Below are positions 6,394 to 12,385 of a DNA stretch of 27,699 nt, one piece after another (position 1 is the stretch's first letter; each line of letters begins with the position of its first letter). The position numbers and the translations under genes are program-made. Location of the stretch: contig DAOTXP010000147.1 of NCBI GenBank assembly GCA_034435275.1, positions 1 to 27,699 on the forward strand, written 5' to 3'. The DNA comes from JBFMCC01 sp034435275. Its GTDB lineage: Bacteria > Chloroflexota > Anaerolineae > Anaerolineales > Villigracilaceae. The notes beneath the pieces were generated by a model, which was given only the letters and a program-made list of their open reading frames with translations, searched no databases and was not told where the DNA came from.

Positions 6394-9300
6394 ATGCGTG
6401 AAACCCGTTCATGGATCTATGATTTGCTGTTAGTTGCCGTGTTGGTCCTCGCGGCGGCTTTTCGTATCGTCGGCCTGAATTGGGATGACAACCATCATCT
6501 TCATCCGGACGAACGCTTCCTCACGATGGTCGAAAGCGGCCTGCAGGTGAAGAAATGCGCCGAGCCCGGCTTGACCGTCGAGCAGTGCCCCGAAGACCAG
6601 AAAGTCTGGATCGGTTTTTCGGACTATTTCGACACAGCCGCCTCCACCCTCAATCCGCATAATCGCGGCTACGGCTTCTTCGTCTACGGCACACTGCCGA
6701 TCTTCATCGTGCGCTACATCGCCGAATGGCTGGGACAGACCGGCTACGACGAGGTGCATCTGGTCGGGCGGCAGGTCTCGGCCATCGCCGACCTTGGCAC
6801 CATCCTCCTGCTTTACCTGATCGCCGCGCGGCTGTATGGACGCAAGGTCGCTTTGCTGGCCGCGGCCTTCTCCGCTTTCGCCGTGATGCAGATCCAGCAG
6901 TCGCATTTCTTTACCACCGACAACCCGCTGGTCTTCTTCATGTTCCTGGCATTGTACATTGCCGTTCAGGTCGCGAGCAGCGGGAATCGAGAATCGGAAA
7001 ACGGGAATCGGGAATTGGAATTCGGGAGTTGGGAGTCGGGTGAAGAACGGCCCTCCGATTCCCAAATCACGACTCCAAACTTGCGCTTTACGGATTACGC
7101 ATTACGCTTCCTCCGTGACCCCCTGCTGTGGCTCTCGCTGGCCTTTGGCTTTGCCCTCGGCATGGCGGCCGCCTCCAAGATCAACGCGGTGGTGCTGGCG
7201 GTGATGCTCCCGGCCGCGCTGGCGGTCCGCTTCGCGCGGACAACGAACGATGTCCAGCCCTCCACCCTCCACCGTCCACCGTCTATTGACTGGCCTCTCA
7301 TCGTCACCTGCCTCGTCGCGGGCGGATTCGCGACCGTTCTGGCCTTCCGCCTCTTTCAGCCATATGCCTTCAGCGGCCCGGGCTTCTTCGGCCTCGCGCC
7401 CAATGAAGCCTGGATCAACAACCTGCGCGACCTGAGCGCGCAGGCCAGCGGCGACGCCGACCTGCCCTTTGCCCTGCAATGGGCGCGGCGGAATCATCTC
7501 TACTCCGGCACGAATCTCACCGTCTATGGCCTTGGCCTGCCGCTGGGCATCCTTGCCTGGATTGGTTTCCTCTTCATGGGTTGGAAGATCCTGCGCGGTG
7601 AATGGCGTCAGCATCTCCTGCTCTGGGCCTGGACCGCGGCCTACTTCGGCTGGCAGTCGCTTCAATTCAACCCGACTATGCGTTATCAATTACCGGTCTA
7701 TCCGCTGCTGGCGATGATGGCGGCCTGGGTGGTGTTTCAAGTTGCAGGTTTAAGGGTAAAAGTTCGGCGCGACGGACAACCTTCAACTTTCAACCTTCGA
7801 CCTTTGGCTGTCATATTGGGCGCAGGCGTATTGATCGCCACCGCGCTGTGGGCGCTGGCTTTCATCCAGATTTACCTGAAGCCGCAACCGCGCGTCGCCG
7901 CAGCTGAGTGGATCTACGCCAACCTGCCTGGGCCGGTCAACCTGCGGCTCGACACGGCGGACGGCGAGTTTCAACAGCCGATCCCGTTCCCATACGGCGC
8001 GACGATTCAGCACGACGCGCCTCACCTGCTGTCCTTTGTCGCGAAACACAGCGGGACGCTGACCGAGATCTACTTCCCGCACGTGCTGTCTGTGCCCGTT
8101 TCCACCCAGACCTTCAGCCTGAGTCTGGCCCTCACACCGGACGCGCCGCCCGAAGCGGTCCTTGCCGCCGCCGCGCTGACGGATGACTTTGCCCCGCAGG
8201 ACGATCCGCGCGGCGAGGGTTACTCCCTCGTCCTCGACCGTCCGGTCACATTGACCGAGGCTGAAACCTATTTTCTCAAACTTGAGACCACCGCTGCATT
8301 GACCCTCGAAGGCGCGGCGCCCATCAACGAATCCTCCTGGGACGACGGCCTGCCCATGCCCTTGCAGGGTTACGACGGCTTCGGTGGAATCTATAACGGC
8401 AACCTGAACTTCGAGATGTATTGGGATGACAATGCCGACAAACTGACGCGTTTCGTCACTACGCTGGATCAGGGCGATGCCATTTTCATCACATCCAACC
8501 GTCAATGGGCTTCGATCCCGCGTGTGCCGGAGCGGTACCCGTTGAGCACGGAGTATTATCGTCTGCTCATCGGCTGTCCCGCAGACAAGGACATCATCTG
8601 GTGTTACAATGTCGCCCGCCCCGGCATGTTCGAGGGCCAACTCGGTTATGAATTAACCGCCGTCTTTGAATCCTATCCCACCCTCGAAATCCCCGGCCTG
8701 TTCAAGTGGGAATTCAACGACCAGTTCGCCGAAGAGGCTTTCACGGTCTACGATCATCCGAAGGTGCTCATCTTCCAGAAGCGCGCCGACTTCGACGCGG
8801 CGCAAGTGCAGGCACTGCTCGGCGCAGTGGATCTCACACACGTGGTCCATCTCACGCCCAAAGCGGCCAGTTCGTATCAATTCAAGGACCTGCTCCTGCC
8901 GCCCGACCGTCTCGCGCAGCAACAGGCCGGCGGCACGTGGTCGGACCTGTTCGATTACGACTGGCTGCAAAACAAATATCCATATTTCGGATTGCTCATC
9001 TGGTATCTGTTCGTCTTCGTGCTCGGATTGTTCACGTATCCGATCATCCGCCGCGTCCTGCCCGGCCTGGCGGACAAGGGGTATCCGCTGGCGCGCACGC
9101 TGGGGCTGGTGATCCTCGCCTATGCGCCGTGGCTGTTAGGCTCGCTGGGAATCGCGTACAGCCGCGCGAGCATCGCGGTCGTGTTCGCCGCGATCCTGCT
9201 GATCGGGGCGTGGCAGGCCTGGGTCCAGAAAGACGCGCTGATTTCCGAATGGAAGTCGAATCGTCGCTACTTCCTGATAGTCGAAGGTCTCTTCCTGGCT

Positions 9301-11427
9301 TTCTTCATCGTTGACCTGCTCATCCGTCTCGGCAATCCCGATTTGTGGCATCCGTCGAAGGGCGGAGAGCGGCCGATGGATTTTTCGTATTTCAATGCCG
9401 TGCTTCGGTCAACAACCTTCCCGCCTTATGACCCGTGGTACGCGGGCGGCTATATCAATTATTACTATTACGGCTTCGTGCTGGTGGGCACGCCGGTGAA
9501 ACTGCTGGGCATCGTGCCGACGATTGCCTTCAACTTTATTTTGCCAACATGGTTTGCGTTAGTGGGCATCAGCGCCTTTTCGGTGGGATGGAATCTGGTC
9601 GCAGGTTCAAAGTTGAAAGTTGAAAGTTCGGAAGGTGAAGACCATCAACCATCATCCTTCAATCTTCAACTGACTGCCGGTCTTGCGGCCGCGGCCCTGA
9701 TGATTCTGCTGGGGAATCTTGGCACGGTGCAGATGCTGTATCAGGGATTCCAGCGCATGGCCGCGCCGGGCGGGATCATCACGGACGCGAACTTCTTCCA
9801 GCGCCTGTCGTGGTTCATGCAGGGCGTGGGCAGGAGTTTGTCCGGGGAGGTTCTGCCGATCGGTTATGGCGACTGGTATTGGAATCCCAGCCGCGTCATC
9901 CCGCCGGGACCGGGCAACGAGATCACCGAGTTCCCGCTGTTCACGTTCCTATACAGCGACTTGCACGCGCACATGATCGTCATGCCGGTGACGCTGTTCG
10001 TCGTGGCGTGGGCACTGTCGTTTGTGTTTTATTTGCGCGGCGAACAGAAGAATGGACGCGGACTCGCCTCGCTATTATTGAGCCTGATCATGCCGCTCGG
10101 TTTTGGCGCGCTGGTGCTTGGCGCGATCTATCCGACCAACACGTGGGATACATTTACTTACCTGCCCCTGGCCGCGCTGGCGGCAGGCTATGCTTTGTTC
10201 CGTTACCTGCCATTAACAGAGAGACGGTTTGGCCTGCCTCCGATGATTCAGCGCATCGGGTTGACCCTGGCGGGCATGGCCGCGCTCGCCGTTCTGTCGC
10301 GCTGGTTCTATCAGCCGTTCTTCCATTGGTTCGGCCAGGGCTATGGTCAAGTTGATCCATGGACGGCTTCGCACACGCCGATCTCCTCGTACCTGACTCA
10401 CTGGGGCCTGTTTCTGTTCGTCCTCTTTTTCTGGATGGCGTGGGAGACGCGCGAGTGGATGGCCTCCACGCCTCTTTCCCATTTGAAGAAACTGCGTCCA
10501 TATCAACTGGTCATCGAACTGCTTGTCGCGGCCTTCTTCATCGCGCTCTTCTATCTCATCTACAAGGAAGTGGGCATCGGCGCGATCGCGCTTCCGATGG
10601 CGGTCTGGGCAGGCGTGCTGGTCCTGCGGCCGGGCCTGACGGAGTCCCGGCGCGCGGCGCTCTTCCTCATCGGCACGGGCCTCACGCTCACCATCGTGGT
10701 CGAACTGGTCGCGCTGGTGGGCGACATTGGCCGCATGAACACCATCTTCAAGATCTACCTCCAGGCGTGGACCCTGCTCGCGGTCAGCGCGGGCGCGGCC
10801 TTTGCCTGGACCCTGATGGACATCGCGCGTTGGTCGCGGCGCTGGCGCGGCACCTGGCAGGCGGGACTGTCCATCCTGCTGGCCTGCGCGGCGCTGTTCT
10901 CCGTCTCGGCCACCGCGGACAAGGTGCGCGACCGCATGACTCCTACGGCGCCGCATTCGCTCGACTCGATGGCATATATGGAAACCTCGCTTCTATGGGA
11001 CTCGGTCAACATGGACATCGGGCAGGATTACCGTGCCATCCGCTGGATGCAGGATCATGTGCAGGGTTCGCCTGTGATCGTCGAGGCCAACCTGCCCGAA
11101 TACCGCTGGGGCACGCGCTACACCATCTACACCGGCCTGCCCAACGTGCTCGGCTGGAACTGGCACCAGCGCCAGCAGCGCGCCCTCATCCCGCCCAATC
11201 TCATCACGGATCGCATCACCGAAATCCAGGATTTCTACACCACGCTCGATCCTGTGGCAGCCAGGGCCTTTCTCGATAAATACAACGTCCGTTACATCAT
11301 CGTCGGGCAGTTGGAGCAGATCTACTATCCCGGCGCGGGGCTGGAAAAGTTTCCCGTACAAAATGGCATCCTGTGGCGCGAGGTCTTCCGCGATAACCAG
11401 ACTGCCGTTTACGAGGTGATTCGTTGA
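6394..11427 (+). CDS. Giant GT-C glycosyltransferase::DUF2298 (Chlor_Arch_YYY) fusion membrane protein
   Basis: The protein has 1677 aa, with a GT-C module, a soluble region and a complete DUF2298 module. Residues 1-480 form the GT-C part: H37-P-D-E40 in the first outer loop is the typical catalytic acidic motif, followed by multiple TM helices. Residues about 490-850 are largely soluble. From about 852 the DUF2298 module begins (LFDYDWLQNKYPYFGLL) and carries E992-RPMD, FPPYDPW, the YYYY of YINYYYYG (1020-1027), DLHAH (1189-1193), NTWD (1249-1252), RMNTIFK (M1448) and GLPNVLGW (1581-1588). Start 6394 is chosen over 6358 because the latter overlaps the previous gene by 20 bases and 6394 has a -10-like box. 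Four heptad-repeat inserts lie in loops. A role in outer-face glycosylation is inferred. The function of DUF2298 is not known to me. Confidence 0.85.
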   Translation: MRETRSWIYDLLLVAVLVLAAAFRIVGLNWDDNHHLHPDERFLTMVESGLQVKKCAEPGLTVEQCPEDQKVWIGFSDYFDTAASTLNPHNRGYGFFVYGTLPIFIVRYIAEWLGQTGYDEVHLVGRQVSAIADLGTILLLYLIAARLYGRKVALLAAAFSAFAVMQIQQSHFFTTDNPLVFFMFLALYIAVQVASSGNRESENGNRELEFGSWESGEERPSDSQITTPNLRFTDYALRFLRDPLLWLSLAFGFALGMAAASKINAVVLAVMLPAALAVRFARTTNDVQPSTLHRPPSIDWPLIVTCLVAGGFATVLAFRLFQPYAFSGPGFFGLAPNEAWINNLRDLSAQASGDADLPFALQWARRNHLYSGTNLTVYGLGLPLGILAWIGFLFMGWKILRGEWRQHLLLWAWTAAYFGWQSLQFNPTMRYQLPVYPLLAMMAAWVVFQVAGLRVKVRRDGQPSTFNLRPLAVILGAGVLIATALWALAFIQIYLKPQPRVAAAEWIYANLPGPVNLRLDTADGEFQQPIPFPYGATIQHDAPHLLSFVAKHSGTLTEIYFPHVLSVPVSTQTFSLSLALTPDAPPEAVLAAAALTDDFAPQDDPRGEGYSLVLDRPVTLTEAETYFLKLETTAALTLEGAAPINESSWDDGLPMPLQGYDGFGGIYNGNLNFEMYWDDNADKLTRFVTTLDQGDAIFITSNRQWASIPRVPERYPLSTEYYRLLIGCPADKDIIWCYNVARPGMFEGQLGYELTAVFESYPTLEIPGLFKWEFNDQFAEEAFTVYDHPKVLIFQKRADFDAAQVQALLGAVDLTHVVHLTPKAASSYQFKDLLLPPDRLAQQQAGGTWSDLFDYDWLQNKYPYFGLLIWYLFVFVLGLFTYPIIRRVLPGLADKGYPLARTLGLVILAYAPWLLGSLGIAYSRASIAVVFAAILLIGAWQAWVQKDALISEWKSNRRYFLIVEGLFLAFFIVDLLIRLGNPDLWHPSKGGERPMDFSYFNAVLRSTTFPPYDPWYAGGYINYYYYGFVLVGTPVKLLGIVPTIAFNFILPTWFALVGISAFSVGWNLVAGSKLKVESSEGEDHQPSSFNLQLTAGLAAAALMILLGNLGTVQMLYQGFQRMAAPGGIITDANFFQRLSWFMQGVGRSLSGEVLPIGYGDWYWNPSRVIPPGPGNEITEFPLFTFLYSDLHAHMIVMPVTLFVVAWALSFVFYLRGEQKNGRGLASLLLSLIMPLGFGALVLGAIYPTNTWDTFTYLPLAALAAGYALFRYLPLTERRFGLPPMIQRIGLTLAGMAALAVLSRWFYQPFFHWFGQGYGQVDPWTASHTPISSYLTHWGLFLFVLFFWMAWETREWMASTPLSHLKKLRPYQLVIELLVAAFFIALFYLIYKEVGIGAIALPMAVWAGVLVLRPGLTESRRAALFLIGTGLTLTIVVELVALVGDIGRMNTIFKIYLQAWTLLAVSAGAAFAWTLMDIARWSRRWRGTWQAGLSILLACAALFSVSATADKVRDRMTPTAPHSLDSMAYMETSLLWDSVNMDIGQDYRAIRWMQDHVQGSPVIVEANLPEYRWGTRYTIYTGLPNVLGWNWHQRQQRALIPPNLITDRITEIQDFYTTLDPVAARAFLDKYNVRYIIVGQLEQIYYPGAGLEKFPVQNGILWREVFRDNQTAVYEVIR
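6982..7112 (+). repeat. Intragenic 7-base repeat, locus 2 (two opposed blocks)
   Basis: Block A (6982-7037) is eight units: gggaatc, gagaatc, ggaaaac, gggaatc, gggaatt, ggaattc, gggagtt, gggagtc. Block B (7057-7112) is eight units starting with gattccc, the reverse complement of the first unit, and ending with ggattac, gcattac, gcttcct. Three 7-base units equal 7 codons, so the protein shows a 7-residue period: GNRESEN, GNRELEF, GSWESGE. The insert lies between two TM helices of the GT-C module, about residues 197-239. Confidence 0.8.
7254..7288 (+). repeat. Intragenic 7-base repeat, locus 3
   Basis: The units are ccagccc, tccaccc, tccaccg, tccaccg and tctattg, encoding about QPSTLHRPPSI in a loop of the GT-C module (around residues 287-298). 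Confidence 0.7.
7741..7803 (+). repeat. Intragenic 7-base repeat, locus 4 (opposed blocks)
   Basis: The first units are purine/GT-rich (gttgcag, gtttaag, ggtaaaa, gttcggc). After gcgacgg the sense flips to acaacct, tcaactt, tcaacct, tcgacct, roughly the reverse complement of the first part. The run is in frame, encodes a basic and QPSTFNLRP-like segment, and lies between TM helices near residues 450-470. Confidence 0.75.
9601..9670 (+). repeat. Intragenic 7-base repeat, locus 5 (opposed blocks, inside DUF2298)
   Basis: Ten 7-base units are present: gcaggtt, caaagtt, gaaagtt, gaaagtt, cggaagg, tgaagac, catcaac, catcatc, cttcaat, cttcaac. The left half approximates the reverse complement of the right half. 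It encodes a hydrophilic insert (about residues 1070-1093) between NLVAG and a TM helix of the DUF2298 module. Confidence 0.8.
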
Positions 11428-11759
11428 TCTATCACATCGCCTCGCGCGCCGACTGGCAGTCCGCGCAGAAAAACGGCAGTTACACCGCCGACAGTCTCGC
11501 CGCAGAGGGCTTCATCCACTGCTCGAAGGCGGAGCAGGTGGCGGGCGTAGCCAGGCGTTTCTATGCCGGTCGGCGCGGACTTGTCCTGCTTGTAATTGAT
11601 CCGCAAAAGTTAACCTCTGACTTGCGTTATGAGCTGGGCAGTGACAGGCCCGATGAGTTGTTCCCGCACATCTACGGGCCGCTGAATCTCGAAGCGGTCG
11701 CATCCGCCCTTGACTTCGAGCCCGACTCCGCGAAAACGTGGACGCCGCCGCCCGTATGA
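11424..11759 (+). CDS. DUF952 family protein
   Basis: This small 111-aa protein matches DUF952 (COG3502). It starts MIYHIASRADW, has EGFIHCS at 28-34 and FPHIYGPLN at 80-88, and the length is typical. Family members are cytoplasmic proteins of unknown biochemical function, and I do not assign one. The start is TTG at 11424, overlapping the TGA of the fusion gene (TTGA, 4 bases). GAGGTG at 11413-11418 is a suitable ribosome-binding site, so translational coupling is likely. It sits between two DUF2298 genes in the same operon and is followed by a GNAT gene through a second 4-base overlap. Confidence 0.85.
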   Translation: MIYHIASRADWQSAQKNGSYTADSLAAEGFIHCSKAEQVAGVARRFYAGRRGLVLLVIDPQKLTSDLRYELGSDRPDELFPHIYGPLNLEAVASALDFEPDSAKTWTPPPV

Positions 11760-12385
11760 CCGCGCTCTTACCCTCGCGCATCGCCATCCGCGCCGCGCGT
11801 CCCGACGACGCACCGCTGGCCGCGCAGTTGTTCCGCCTCTCGATGGGCGGGCTGGCCGAGTTGCTTTTCGATGACGACGCCCGCAAAACGGAATTGACCC
11901 TCATCCGTCTGTTCACGCGGGACGCGGGACGTTTCGGTTTCGGGGTCACGGTCATAGCGGAGGTGGAGAAAAAACCTGTGGGTGTGCTGGCGGCCTTTTC
12001 CGGCGCGGACATCCCCCGTCTGAATCTGGAGGCGTTCGCCGCGTTCCCGAAGGTGCTTGGTCTGGCCGGGACGTCCCGTCTATTCTGGCGCGCCATCCCG
12101 CACGCGTCCATCGAGGAGGCCAGAGCGGACGAGTATTATGTCAGCAACGTGGGCGTCCTGCCGGAAGCGCAGGGACACGGAATTGGCACGCGGCTGATGC
12201 AGTTTGCCGAGGAGGCCGCGCAGGCCGCGGGCTTGAAGAAATGCTCCCTGCTGGTTGGTACGAACAACAGCGGCGCGCGCCGCTTGTATGAACGGCTGGG
12301 CTACGAGGTTATGTTCACCCGCCCCCACGTCAACCCTGCCCTCAGTTACAATCGGATGGTCAAGCAATTGGGTTCCCGAACATGA
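11756..12385 (+). CDS. GNAT family N-acetyltransferase
   Basis: This 209-aa cytoplasmic protein is predicted to transfer an acyl group from acyl-CoA. The acyl-CoA-binding motif A is VSNVGVLPEAQGHGIGTRLM with Q139-G-H-G-I-G144. Motif B follows as NNSGARRLYERLGYE. The N-terminal part (IAIRAARPDDAPLAAQLF) is the usual GNAT opening. Substrate (small molecule, sugar or protein) is not evident. ATG 11756 overlaps the DUF952 stop as ATGA, so it is preferred over the GTG at 11738. The 3' end overlaps the next gene by ATGA at 12382, so the four genes from 6394 to 14856 appear translationally coupled. Confidence 0.85.
   Translation: MTALLPSRIAIRAARPDDAPLAAQLFRLSMGGLAELLFDDDARKTELTLIRLFTRDAGRFGFGVTVIAEVEKKPVGVLAAFSGADIPRLNLEAFAAFPKVLGLAGTSRLFWRAIPHASIEEARADEYYVSNVGVLPEAQGHGIGTRLMQFAEEAAQAAGLKKCSLLVGTNNSGARRLYERLGYEVMFTRPHVNPALSYNRMVKQLGSRT

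Noticed and set aside
6982..7112. CRISPR array
   Set aside because: Units are 7 bases, contiguous and degenerate, lie within a coding frame, have no spacers, and no cas genes are present.
11738..11755. GTG start at 11738 for the GNAT gene
   Set aside because: It gives a longer overlap with the DUF952 gene. The ATGA overlap at 11756 matches the other junctions of the operon.
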